Positions 1 to 12,264 of a stretch of DNA of 64,000 bases are shown here, in pieces. Origin of the DNA: Piscicola geometra (lineage: Eukaryota > Annelida > Clitellata > Hirudinida > Piscicolidae); NCBI GenBank assembly GCA_943735955.1, contig OX030968.1:1258747-1322746 (forward strand), given 5' to 3'. Within the stretch, counting starts at the first letter, position 1; the number at the start of each line of letters is the position of its first letter. The position numbers were made by a program, and so were the translations under genes. A model generated the notes under the pieces. The model made no database searches. It had not been told where the DNA came from and saw only the letters and a program-made list of their open reading frames with translations.

Positions 1-2
1 AT

Positions 3-1117
3 AACTACAACAACAACAAGGACACCAACACCACCAACAACTACAACAACACCATCAACAACAACAAGGACACCAACAACAACAACAACAAAGTCTTCCT
101 GCACTACAGTTCCTTCACCAGCAGGGGCACCAGCACTCCTCAGCAGTGGTTCCAAAACCTTGTGCCAGAGTGCCAACACTGCGCCAGTTCGAACCCCTGT
201 GGAGCCCTGCCAAGAACTAAAAGTGAATTTCTCGTTTCCATGCCAACCCTGCTTCCGGGTGATGATGATGATGATGGTGGTGGAAAGGGGGCTTGGGATG
301 AGAATGATGGAGAGAAGAATTCTAATGGAAAAGATAATATGCAAGAAATTGATAATAAAAACATCTTCAAAAAAGTTGGGAGTGATGATGATGATGATGA
401 TACACACCCGAAAAGTGTTTACCCTGAGTGTGTTGGGGGTAGTGGATGGAGTTGCAGCGGTGTTCTTGCCTCGGGAGCAGTCCCCTCGGGAGCAGAACCC
501 ACTTCCTCCGTGCTGTTTCCACCGCACCATGGAACTTCAAGTGTTGTCGCTTCAAGCATTCGACGACTATCATCATCACCACTGCCCACAATCAACCCTC
601 CAAGCTTCCTTTTCCCCTCCTCAAACTGCCCTTCCAACCATCAAACACCCACCACTACACCCTCAGTACCTTCTCTACTCCCCCACAAACATCCACCACT
701 GACACAATACCCTTCCCTCCCACCCCACCTTCCTTCATCCCCATACCAACCCACCCCTCCTCCTCCTCTTCCTCCTCCTCAACCCATCCACGCATCCACC
801 CAAACCACCCCTCCACTCACCTTATCCAAGGCTATCCAAGTCACTCATGCCGAAATCAAAGAACCACAAGACGCCATGGTTAAATGTGAACTTAACATCG
901 AAAACAACAAGTTTTTAAAGCGCTTCACTTTCGATAAATTCAATCTGGATCAGATAATTGAGGAGGAGAACGATGATGGAGATGGAATGATGGTGAGCAA
1001 CAAGCTAAAAGACAGCAACAGCGCCAGCAATGATGATGGAGGTAACCATGGCAACAGGAGGCTGCACGGCGCCAGCAGAAGACGCTGTGCCAGACTGACT
1101 CCGAGCTTCGTGCCGAG
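3..1117 (+). CDS. Open frame of unknown identity (possible exon, 5' partial)
   Basis: The third forward frame is open from the window edge to the minisatellite, about 370 codons. It begins Asn/Thr-rich (AAC repeats), passes two Asp runs made by GAT repeats (about 259-275 and 383-399) and a long Pro/Ser/Thr-rich stretch (about 570-820), then a more ordinary protein-like segment (about 860-960) containing FLKRFTFDKFNLDQIIEEE. The frame runs straight into the tandem repeat and stops at 1148, so the end is artificial or a donor lies before it. I do not recognise a family. The Pro-rich part could equally be an intron with C/T-rich low complexity, and then only the short charged segment would be an exon. 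No convincing start codon or signal peptide is visible. Confidence 0.3.
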
Positions 1118-4100
1118 GTTTGTGAGGTTGAGGTTTGTGCCGATGTGAGGTTGAGGTTTGTGCCAATGTGAGGTTGAGGTTTGTGCCAATGTGAGGTTTG
1201 TGAGGTTGAGGTTTGTGCCAATGTGAGGTTGAGGTTTGTGCCAATGTGAGGTTGAGGTTTGTGCCAATGTGAGGTTTGTGAGGTTGAGGTTTGTGCCGAT
1301 GTGAGGTTGAGGTTTGTGCCAATGTGAGGTTGAGGTTTGTGCCGATGTGAGGTTGAGGTTTGTGCCAATGTGAGGTTGAGGTTTGTGCCAATGTGAGGTT
1401 TGTGCCAATGTGAGGTTGAGGTTTGTGCCAATGTGAGGTTTGTGCCAATGTGAGGTTTGTGCCAATGTGAGGTTGAGGTTTGTGCCAATGTGAGGTTTGT
1501 GCCAATGTGAGGTTGAGGTTTGTGTCAATGTGAGGTTGAGGTTTGTGCCAATGTGAGGTTTGTGCCAATGTGAGGTTTGTGCCGATGTGAGGTTTGTGCC
1601 AATGTGAGGTTTGTGAGGTTGAGGTTTGTGCCAATGTGAGGTTGAGGTTTGTGCCAATGTGAGGTTGAGGTTTGTGCAAATGTGAGGTTTGTGAGGTTGA
1701 GGTTTGTGCCAATGTGAGGTTGAGGTTTGTGCCAATGTGAGGTTTGTGAGGTTGAGGTTTGTGCCGATGTGAGGTTGAGGTTTGTGCCAATGTGAGGTTG
1801 AGGTTTGTGCCGATGTGAGGTTGAGGTTTGTGCCAATGTGAGGTTGAGGTTTGTGCCAATGTGAGGTTTGTGCCAATGTGAGGTTGAGGTTTGTGCCAAT
1901 GTGAGGTTTGTGCCAATGTGAGGTTGAGGTTTGTGCCAATGTGAGGTTTGTGCCAATGTGAGGTTGAGGTTTGTGTCAATGTGAGGTTGAGGTTTGTGCC
2001 AATGTGAGGTTTGTGCCAATGTGAGGTTTGTGCCGATGTGAGGTTTGTGCCGATGTGAGGTTTGTGCCAATGTGAGGTTTGTGCCAATGTGAGGTTGAGG
2101 TTTGTGCCAATGTGAGGTTGAGGTTTGTGCCAATGTGAGGTTTGTGCCAATGTGAGGTTTGTGCCAATGTGAGGTTGAGGTTTGTGCCGATGTGAGGTTT
2201 GTGCCGATGTGAGGTTGAGGTTTGTGTGAGGTTTGTGCCAATGTGAGGTTGAGGTTTGTGTGAGGTTTGTGCCAATGTGAGGTTGAGGTTTGTGTGAGGT
2301 TTGTGCCAATGTGAGGTTGAGGTTTGTGCCAATGTGAGGTTTGTGCCAATGTGAGGTTTGTGCCAATGTGAGGTTTGTGCCAATGTGAGGTTTGTGCCAA
2401 TGTGAGGTTGAGGTTTGTGCCAATGTGAGGTTGAGGTTTGTGTGAGGTGTGTGCCAATGTGAGGTTTGTGCCAATGTGAGGTTTGTGCCAATGTGAGGTT
2501 TGTGCCGATGTGAGGTTGAGGTTTGTGCCAATGTGAGGTTGAGGTTTGTGCCAATGTGAGGTTTGTGCCGATGTGAGGTTGAGGTTTGTGCCAATGTGAG
2601 GTTGAGGTTTGTGCCAATGTGAGGTTTGTGCCGATGTGAGGTTGAGGTTTGTGCCGATGTGAGGTTGAGGTTTGTGCCAATGTGAGGTTGAGGTTTGTGC
2701 CAATGTGAGGTTGAGGTTTGTGCCAATGTGAGGTTTGTGCCGATGTGAGGTTGAGGTTTGTGCCAATGTGAGGTTGAGGTTTGTGCCAATGTGAGGTTGA
2801 GGTTTGTGCCGATGTGAGGTTGAGGTTTGTGCCAATGTGAGGTTGAGGTTTGTGCCAATGTGAGGTTTGTGCCAATGTGAGGTTGAGGTTTGTGCCGATG
2901 TGAAGTTGAGGTTTGTGCCAATGTGAGGTTGAGGTTTGTGCCAATGTGAGGTTTGTGCCAATGTGAGGTTGAGGTTTGTGCCAATGTGAGGTTTGTGCCA
3001 ATGTGAGGTTGAGGTTTGTGCCAATGTGAGGTTTGTGCCAATGTGAGGTTGAGGTTTGTGCCAATGTGAGGTTGAGGTTTGTGCCAATGTGAGGTTGAGG
3101 TTTGTGCCAATGTGAGGTGTAGGTTTGTGCCAATGTGAGGTTTGTGCCAATGTGAGGTTGAGGTTTGTGCCAATGTGAGGTTGAGGTTTGTGCCAATGTG
3201 AGGTTGAGGTTTGTGCCAATGTGAGGTGTAGGTTTGTGCCAATGTGAGGTTTGTGCCAATGTGAGGTTTGTGCCAATGTGATGTTTGTGCCAATGTGAGG
3301 TTTGTGCCAATGTGAGGTTGAGGTTTGTGCCGATGTGAGGTTTGTGCCGATGTGAGGTTTGTGCCGATGTGAGGTTGAGGTTTGTGTGAGGTTTGTGCCA
3401 ATGTGAGGTTGAGGTTTGTGTGAGGTTTGTGCCAATGTGAGGTTGAGGTTTGTGCCAATGTGAGGTTTGTGCCGATGTGAGGTTGAGGTTTGTGTGAGGT
3501 TTGTGCCAATGTGAGGTTGAGGTTTGTGTGAGGTTTGTGCCAATGTGAGGTTGAGGTTTGTGTGAGGTTTGTGCCAATGTGAGGTTGAGGTTTGTGCCAA
3601 TGTGAGGTTTGTGCCAATGTGAGGTTTGTGCCAATGTGAGGTTGAGGTTTGTGTGAGGTTTGTGCCAATGTGAGGTTTGTGCCAATGTGAGGTTTGTGCC
3701 AATGTGAGGTTTGTGCCGATGTGAGGTTGAGGTTTGTGCCAATGTGAGGTTGAGGTTTGTGCCAATGTGAGGTTTGTGCCGATGTGAGGTTGAGGTTTGT
3801 GCCAATGTGAGGTTTGTGCCAATGTGAGGTTGAGGTTTGTGCCAATGTGAGGTTTGTGCCGATGTGAGGTTGAGGTTTGTGCCAATGTGAGGTTTGTGCC
3901 AATGTGAGGTTGAGGTTTGTGCCAATGTGAGGTTGAGGTTTGTGCCAATGTGAGGTTGAGGTTTGTGCCAATGTGAGGTGTAGGTTTGTGCCAATGTGAG
4001 GTTTGTGCCAATGTGAGGTTTGTGCCAATGTGAGGTTGAGGTTTGTGCCAATGTGAGGTTGAGGTTTGTGCCAATGTGAGGTTGAGGTTTGTGCCAATGT

Positions 4101-7100
4101 GAGGTTGAGGTTTGTGCCAATGTGAGGTGTAGGTTTGTGCCAATGTGAGGTTTGTGCCAATGTGAGGTTTGTGCCAATGTGAGGTTTGTGCCAATGTGAG
4201 GTTTGTGCCAATGTGAGGTTTGTGCCAATGTGAGGTTGAGGTTTGTGCCGATGTGAGGTTTGTGCCGATGTGAGGTTTGTGCCGATGTGAGGTTGAGGTT
4301 TGTGTGAGGTTTGTGCCAATGTGAGGTTGAGGTTTGTGTGAGGTTTGTGCCAATGTGAGGTTGAGGTTTGTGCCAATGTGAGGTTTGTGCCGATGTGAGG
4401 TTGAGGTTTGTGCCAATGTGAGGTTGAGGTTTGTGTGAGGTTTGTGCCAATGTGAGGTTGAGGTTTGTGTGAGGTTTGTGCCAATGTGAGGTTGAGGTTT
4501 GTGCCAATGTGAGGTTTGTGCCAATGTGAGGTTTGTGCCAATGTGAGGTTTGTGCCAATGTGAGGTTGAGGTTTGTGCCAATGTGAGGTTGAGGTTTGTG
4601 TGAGGTTTGTGCCAATGTGAGGTTGAGGTTTGTGCCAATGTGAGGTTGAGGTTTGTGCCAATGTGAGGTTGAGGTTTGTGCCAATGTGAGGTGTAGGTTT
4701 GTGCCAATGTGAGGTTTGTGCCAATGTGAGGTTTGTGCCAATGTGAGGTTTGTGCCAATGTGAGGTTTGTGCCAATGTGAGGTTGAGGTTTGTGCCGATG
4801 TGAGGTTTGTGCCGATGTGAGGTTTGTGCCGATGTGAGGTTTGTGCCGATGTGAGGTTGAGGTTTGTGTGAGGTTTGTGCCAATGTGAGGTTGAGGTTTG
4901 TGTGAGGTTTGTGCCAATGTGAGGTTGAGGTTTGTGCCAATGTGAGGTTTGTGCCGATGTGAGGTTGAGGTTTGTGTGAGGTTTGTGCCAATGTGAGGTT
5001 GAGGTTTGTGTGAGGTTTGTGCCAATGTGAGGTTGAGGTTTGTGTGAGGTTTGTGCCAATGTGAGGTTGAGGTTTGTGCCAATGTGAGGTTTGTGCCAAT
5101 GTGAGGTTTGTGCCAATGTGAGGTTGAGGTTTGTGCCAATGTGAGGTTGAGGTTTGTGTCAGGTTTGTGCCAATGTGAGGTTTGTGCCAATGTGAGGTTT
5201 GTGCCAATGTGAGGTTTGTGCCGATGTGAGGTTGAGGTTTGTGCCAATGTGAGGTTGAGGTTTGTGCCAATGTGAGGTTTGTGCCGATGTGAGGTTGAGG
5301 TTTGTGCCAATGTGAGGTTGAGGTTTGTGCCAATGTGAGGTTTGTGCCGATGTGAGGTTGAGGTTTGTGCCGATGTGAGGTTGAGGTTTGTACCAATGTG
5401 AGGTTGAGGTTTGTGCCAATGTGAGGTTTGTGCCAATGTGAGGTTGAGGTTTGTGCCAATGTGAGGTTTGTGCCGATGTGAGGTTGAGGTTTGTGCCAAT
5501 GTGAGGTTGAGGTTTGTGCCAATGTGAGGTTGAGGTTTGTGCCGATGTGAGGTTGAGGTTTGTGCCAATGTGAGGTTGAGGTTTGTGCCAATGTGAGGTT
5601 TGTGCCAATGTGAGGTTGAGGTTTGTGCCAATGTGAGGTTGAGGTTTGTGCCAATGTGAGGTTGAGGTTTGTGCCAATGTGAGGTTTGTGCCAATGTGAG
5701 GTTTGTGCCAATGTGAGGTTGAGGTTTGTGCCAATGTGAGGTTGAGGTTTGTGCCAATGTGAGGTTGAGGTTTGTGCCAATGTGAGGTGTAGGTTTGTGC
5801 CAATGTGAGGTTTGTGCCAATGTGAGGTTGAGGTTTGTGCCAATGTGAGGTTGAGGTTTGTGCCAATGTGAGGTTGAGGTTTGTGCCAATGTGAGGTGTA
5901 GGTTTGTGCCAATGTGAGGTTTGTGCCAATGTGAGGTTTGTGCCAATGTGAGGTTTGTGCCAATGTGAGGTTGAGGTTTGTGCCGATGTGAGGTTTGTGC
6001 CGATGTGAGGTTTGTGCCGATGTGAGGTTGAGGTTTGTGTGAGGTTTGTGCCAATGTGAGGTTGAGGTTTGTGCCAATGTGAGGTTGAGGTTTGTGCCAA
6101 TGTGAGGTTTGTGCCAATGTGAGGCTGAGGTTTGTGCCAATGTGAGGTTGAGGTTTGTGCCAATGTGAGGTTTGTGCCAATGTGAGGTTTGTGCCGATGT
6201 GAGGTTTGTGCCGATGTGAGGTTTGTGCCAATGTGAGGTTTGTGCCAATGTGAGGTTTGTGCCAATGTGAGGTTGAGGTTTGTGCCAATGTGAGGTTTGT
6301 GCCGATGTGAGGTTGAGGTTTGTGCCAATGTGAGGTTGAGGTTTGTGCCAATGTGAGGTTTGTGCCAATGTGAGGTTGAGGTTTGTGCCAATGTGAGGTT
6401 TGTGCCAATGTGAGGTTTGTGCCAATGTGAGGTTGAGGTTTGTGCCAATGTGAGGTTTGTGCCAATGTGAGGTTTGTGCCAATGTGAGGTTTGTGCCAAT
6501 GTGAGGTTTGTGCCAATGTGAGGTTGAGGTTTGTGCCGATGTGAGGTTTGTGCCGATGTGAGGTTTGTGCCGATGTGAGGTTTGTGCCGATGTGAGGTTG
6601 AGGTTTGTGTGAGGTTTGTGCCAATGTGAGGTTGAGGTTTGTGTGAGGTTTGTGCCAATGTGAGGTTGAGGTTTGTGTGAGGTTTGTGCCAATGTGAGGT
6701 TGAGGTTTGTGTGAGGTTTGTGCCAATGTGAGGTTGAGGTTTGTGCCAATGTGAGGTTTGTGCCAATGTGAGGTTGAGGTTTGTGCCAATGTGAGGTTGA
6801 GGTTTGTGTGAGGTTTGTGCCAATGTGAGGTTTGTGCCAATGTGAGGTTTGTGCCAATGTGAGGTTTGTGCCGATGTGAGGTTGAGGTTTGTGCCAATGT
6901 GAGGTTGAGGTTTGTGCCAATGTGAGGTTTGTGCCGATGTGAGGTTGAGGTTTGTGCCAATGTGAGGTTGAGGTTTGTGCCAATGTGAGGTTTGTGCCGA
7001 TGTGAGGTTGAGGTTTGTGCCGATGTGAGGTTGAGGTTTGTGCCAATGTGAGGTTGAGGTTTGTGCCAATGTGAGGTTTGTGCCAATGTGAGGTTGAGGT

Positions 7101-9675
7101 TTGTGCCAATGTGAGGTTTGTGCCGATGTGAGGTTGAGGTTTGTGCCAATGTGAGGTTGAGGTTTGTGCCAATGTGAGGTTGAGGTTTGTGCCAATGTGA
7201 GGTTTGTGCCAATGTGAGGTTTGTGCCAATGTGAGGTTTGTGCCAATGTGAGGTTTGTGCCGATGTGAGGTTGAGGTTTGTGCCAATGTGAGGTTGAGGT
7301 TTGTGCCAATGTGAGGTTTGTGCCGATGTGAGGTTGAGGTTTGTGCCAATGTGAGGTTGAGGTTTGTGCCAATGTGAGGTTTGTGCCGATGTGAGGTTGA
7401 GGTTTGTGCCAATGTGAGGTTTGTGCCGATGTGAGGTTGAGGTTTGTGCCAATGTGAGGTTTGTGCCGATGTGAGGTTGAGGTTTGTGCCAATGTGAGAT
7501 TTGTGCCAATGTGAGGTTTGTGCCAATGTGAGGTTTGTGCCAATGTGAGGTGGGTGCCAATGTGAGGTTTGTGTGAGGTTTGTGCCAATGTGAGGTTTGT
7601 GCCGATGTGAGGTTGAGGTTTGTGCCAATGTGAGGTTTGTGCCGATGTGAGGTTGAGGTTTGTGCCAATGTGAGGTTGAGGTTTGTGCCAATGTGAGGTT
7701 TGTGCCAATGTGAGGTTTGTGCCAATGTGAGGTTGAGGTTTGTGCCGATGTGAGGTTTGTGCCAATGTGAGGTTTGTGCCAATGTGAGGTTTGTGCCGAT
7801 GTGAGGTTGAGGTTTGTGCCAATGTGAGGTTGAGGTTTGTGCCAATGTGAGGTTTGTGCCAATGTGAGGTTTGTGCCGATGTGAGGTTGAGGTTTGTGCC
7901 AATGTGAGGTTGAGGTTTGTGCCAATGTGAGGTTTGTGCCGATGTGAGGTTGAGGTTTGTGCCGATGTGAGGTTGAGGTTTGTGCCAATGTGAGGTTTGT
8001 GCCAATGTGAGGTTGAGGTTTGTGCCAATGTGAGGTTGAGGTTTGTGCCAATGTGAGGTTTGTGCCGATGTGAGGTTGAGGTTTGTGCCAATGTGAGGTT
8101 TGTGCCAATGTGAGGTTTGTGCCAATGTGAGTTTTGTGCCGATGTGAGGTTGAGGTTTGTGCCAATGTGAGGTTGAGGTTTGTGCCAATGTGAGGTTTGT
8201 GCCGATGTGAGGTTGAGGTTTGTGCCAATGTGAGGTTGAGGTTTGTGCCAATGTGAGGTTTGTGCCGATGTGAGGTTGAGGTTTGTGCCAATGTGAGATT
8301 GAGGTTTGTGCCAATGTGAGGTTTGTGCCAATGTGAGGTTTGTGCCAATGTGAGGTTTGTGCCAATGTGAGGTTTGTGCCGATGTGAGGTTGAGGTTTGT
8401 GCCAATGTGAGGTTGAGGTTTGTGCCAATTTGAGGTTTGTGCCGATGTGAGGTTGAGGTTTGTGCCAATGTGAGGTTGAGGTTTGTGCCAATGTGAGGTT
8501 TGTGCCGATGTGAGGTTGAGGTTTGTGCCAATGTGAGGTTTGTGCCGATGTGAGGTTGAGGTTTGTGCCAATGTGAGGTTTGTGCCGATGTGAGGTTGAG
8601 GTTTGTGCCAATGTGAGATTTGTGCCAATGTGAGGTTTGTGCCAATGTGAGGTTTGTGCCAATGTGAGGTTTGTGTGAGGTTTGTGCCAATGTGAGGTTT
8701 GTGCCGATGTGAGGTTGAGGTTTGTGCCAATGTGAGGTTTGTGCCGATGTGAGGTTGAGGTTTGTGCCAATGTGAGGTTGAGGTTTGTGCCAATGTGAGG
8801 TTTGTGCCAATGTGAGGTTTGTGCCAATGTGAGGTTTGTGCCAATGTGAGGTTGAGGTTTGTGCCGATGTGAGGTTTGTGCCAATGTGAGGTTTGTGCCA
8901 ATGTGAGGTTTGTGCCGATGTGAGGTTGAGGTTTGTGCCAATGTGAGGTTGAGGTTTGTGCCAATGTGAGGTTTGTGCCAATGTGAGGTTTGTGCCGATG
9001 TGAGGTTGAGGTTTGTGCCAATGTGAGGTTGAGGTTTGTGCCAATGTGAGGTTTGTGCCGATGTGAGGTTGAGGTTTGTGCCGATGTGAGGTTGAGGTTT
9101 GTGCCAATGTGAGGTTTGTGCCAATGTGAGGTTGAGGTTTGTGCCAATGTGAGGTTTGTGCCGATGTGAGGTTGAGGTTTGTGCCAATGTGAGGTTTGTG
9201 CCAATGTGAGGTTTGTGCCAATGTGAGTTTTGTGCCGATGTGAGGTTGAGGTTTGTGCCAATGTGAGGTTTGTGCCGATGTGAGGTTGAGGTTTGTGCCA
9301 ATGTGAGGTTGAGGTTTGTGCCAATGTGAGGTTTGTGCCGATGTGAGGTTGAGGTTTGTGCCAATGTGAGATTGAGGTTTGTGCCAATGTGAGGTTTGTG
9401 CCAATGTGAGGTTTGTGCCAATGTGAGGTTGAGGTTTGTGCCAATGTGAGGTTTGTGCCGATGTGAGGTTGAGGTTTGTGCCAATGTGAGGTTGAGGTTT
9501 GTGCCAATGTGAGGTTTGTGCCAATGTGAGGTTGAGGTTTGTGCCAATGTGAGGTTTGTGCCAATGTGAGGTTTGTGCCGATGTGAGGTTGAGGTTTGTG
9601 CCAATGTGAGGTTTGTGCCAATGTGAGGTTGAGGTTTGTGCCAATGTGAGGTTTGTGCCAATGTGAGGTTTGTGT
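1118..9675. repeat. ~8.6 kb compound minisatellite, 17/23/11-bp units
   Basis: Head-to-tail array of three interchangeable units read on the + strand: aggtttgtgccaatgtg (17 bp), the same with an extra TTGAGG (23 bp), and a short form lacking the ccaatg core (11 bp). A frequent point variant has ccga for ccaa; rarer forms carry aggtgtagg, gagatt or gagtttt. Units differ in steps of 6 bp, so all are 2 mod 3. The + strand is G/T-rich and strongly strand-asymmetric. The C/A-rich minus strand contains no TAA, TAG or TGA in any unit junction, so all three minus frames are open for thousands of codons. The left edge is at the GTGCCGAGG near 1118; the right edge is gtgtcaaagtgc at about 9675. No gene is supported inside it. 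Confidence 0.97.
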
Positions 9676-10736
9676 CAAAGTGCAAGCGACATTCAGCACC
9701 GAATTGTATATCGTGTATATCAGTGGAATTGTATAATTATATAGCATATCTTTGAAGCTGTATTTTTGGATAGATCAATTTCGGGAAGCTGCAAACGCTT
9801 TGGTTTACGAAATTTTTAGAGAAATGTGATTCTAAGCTGACGCCACTGAGCATGCAATATGGGGTGTCATGAAGACGTCCTCAAGCAAGCGATCAAGCAA
9901 TCACATCTGTCTTCACAGCAAGTGCATCTATCATTTATAAACCATAAATAGGTGCATAAAGGGTAGGTCAAGATGGCGACTGCGAAAGGGCGGGAAAAGT
10001 TGATGATGGAGTGACAGGATTGAGACTTCGGAAAACGGATTGATTGAAGAAGAAGAAATAAAAGAATGAAAAGTTAAAAAATGGAAAGATATATATCTAA
10101 CAAGGAGAAAGCTGGTTATTATGAGAGTCATCAATATAGGGTGAATATTTAACAGTCGTCATCATTATCATCACCATGATTCAACAATATTCATCATTAT
10201 CATCACCATGATTTAATAGTAGTCATCATTATCATGAACAATAGTCGGCATGATTGTCATCCCATCATCATCATCATCGCCATTGGTATTATAATCATGC
10301 ATGCCGGAAGCTGGAAAGGGAAGGAGCAGCCGAATAGGAGCACAAACAATTAGAGGCAATATCGAAATAGAGGGAATTTGAAATGGTGAATAGCAGGAAT
10401 GACTCATTTAACCGATTTGATTATCAATTCTATGCGAAGGCGTTTCATAAAAATATGAATCGAAATGAAAATTTGGAAAAAAAAGAAATAATGTAAATAA
10501 ATTGGGAAAAAGTGAATTACAATAAAATGAATCGAAATATAAATGAATAAAATTAAATAAAAATGAATGGAACAAAAATGAATGGAATTAAATAAAAAAG
10601 AACAAAAATGAATAAAATAAAAATGAATGAAAGAAATGATTATATCCTCCCCACAGACGACTGACGCTGTGAAGCGGGAAAGCAGCTTTGAAATCGAATT
10701 CACTCTTTTCAACTCTCGAGTATTCGAAAACGAATA

Positions 10737-10790
<54 letters not shown>

Positions 10791-11614
10791 AATGTGTGTG
10801 TGCTAGTGTGTGTATGCTAGTGTGTTTATGCTTGTTTTTGTTTATACATCAACAATTGTATCAAAACGTATATAATATTTTGTATATAAAGAAGAATGTT
10901 CATGCCTTTGTAGAATAAACAAAGGAAAACTCAGTTTGAAAACCAGAAACTATTACACACTCACACACACACAAACCCCCCCCCCACACTCACACACTCA
11001 CACAAACCCCCCCTTACACCCACACACGCACACACACTCACACACACAAAGTTTGATACATAAATGGTGAACTCAAAATGGTGATTATAAAGTGGGAAAA
11101 AACTAAAAAACTAAAAAACTCTAAAAGTGGATCGAGGTATCAACAAACTAAAAGTGAACCTCCACAGAATGCCTCAAGTGACGGAGTGTGAGTAGAGTAA
11201 TCGAAAGTCAATCAATTAGCAAGCGTTTATAGGGCTTTAATAAAGCAATTAAATAAAAGTGACCAATTAAGTGATTATTGATTGGCAATTAATTAAATAC
11301 TCGGGAAATAAATTCATTAAAAGCTTTGTTGACAGCATCTAAGAAGAGAGTTTCATAGGGGACGCTGTGTATGGGGAGGGGGTTGTGGAGGGTTGTAGAG
11401 TGGGGGGGGGATGACGAAGAAGGGCTGTGGAGGGAGACTTCATTAATATCATCATCACCATCGACTTCCTCATTTTGATGAATACTCAAACCGAAAATTT
11501 GGTTACTACATTCTTATCAATATTAAAATACTAAAACAAAACTATTATGATTATTATTATTCCATAATTTATTATTATTATTATTTTAAATTAATATTAT
11601 TGTGTTATGGTTAC
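9676..11614. other. AT-rich spacer with microsatellites; no firm gene
   Basis: Mostly AT-rich single-copy DNA with short ATC/CAT runs (10157-10280), a degenerate AAATGAATGGAA-type stretch (10500-10640), a (TG)n tract (10739-10830) and CA/poly-C tracts (10957-11049). A short segment after cccacag at 10658 reads TTDAVKRESSFEIEFTLFNS on the + strand and could be an exon. A Ser-rich minus-strand frame at 11290-11489 (HQNEEVDGDDDINEVSLHS) could be another. Neither has independent support. Confidence 0.5.
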
Positions 11615-12262
11615 TAGGACGAGCAGGCGTGCTTCCTGTTGCACAGGAGACTGGCTGGAGGTCCTTTGGCCGCCACCACGTCCCACAGAGACCCCCTGCC
11701 CCTGCCCCTGCCACCATCATCATCATCAACACCCCCACCATCCTTATCATTATTATTTTGATTATTATTTGGGTTGTTATTATTAATGTTATTAGTGTTG
11801 TTGTTGTTGTTGTTGTTTCTCTTGTAAATTGGTAACTCCAGTCTGAGTGGTGTCCTCTGAAGGATGCAAAAGTTAACAATAATAATTATTATTTATATTA
11901 TGAAAGAAGTCACTATCATCATCATCATTACCATTACCATTACCATCATCATCATAATCATCATCATCATCATCATCATCATCATGAGATCATTACTAGT
12001 AGCACTGCACCTTGAGTCCAGTGTAGGGATCCACGTCTGACGTTACGTCATCGTCTGGTGCAATAAAAAATATAATATAATAAAAATACTAATAATGGTA
12101 ATAATAATAATAATAGAAATAATGATAATAATAATAAATATAAATAAATAATTATAAATAATAATATAAATAATAATTTGGAAGTTTCTGACAGAAGGCG
12201 TCACAGGTGGCACTGGTGGTGGCGTGGCAATCGAGGGAGGCAGAGTCGCTGAAGGAGGTCTT
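11615..12262 (-). CDS. Candidate downstream exons of the LIM gene (unproven)
   Basis: Three minus-strand islands with usable splice borders stand out from AT- and GAT-rich DNA. 12262 down to about 12181 follows CCCCAG and reads either Pro-rich (ATLPPSIATPPPVPPVTP) or Ser-rich depending on phase. 12054-12011 reads DDDVTSDVDPYTGLK and ends at GTGCAG. 11707-11615 reads SLWDVVAAKGPPASLLCNRK and ends at GTAACC. They lie downstream of, and on the same strand as, the LIM gene, so they may encode its linker and C-terminus. I could not join their phases unambiguously and saw no villin headpiece, the expected end of an abLIM protein. They could also belong to a separate gene. Confidence 0.3.
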
Positions 12263-12264
12263 CT

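Noticed and set aside
1118..9675. CRISPR array or telomeric/centromeric satellite
   Set aside because: There are no unique spacers between repeats. TTGAGG resembles a telomere hexamer but never occurs as a pure tandem hexamer. A centromeric role cannot be judged from sequence.
1005..9747. Minus-strand frames of 2879, 2740, 1508 and 1046 codons
   Set aside because: All three frames are translations of the same minisatellite; unit lengths are 2 mod 3, the frames overlap each other, and no domain or start context exists. Composition alone explains the lack of stops.
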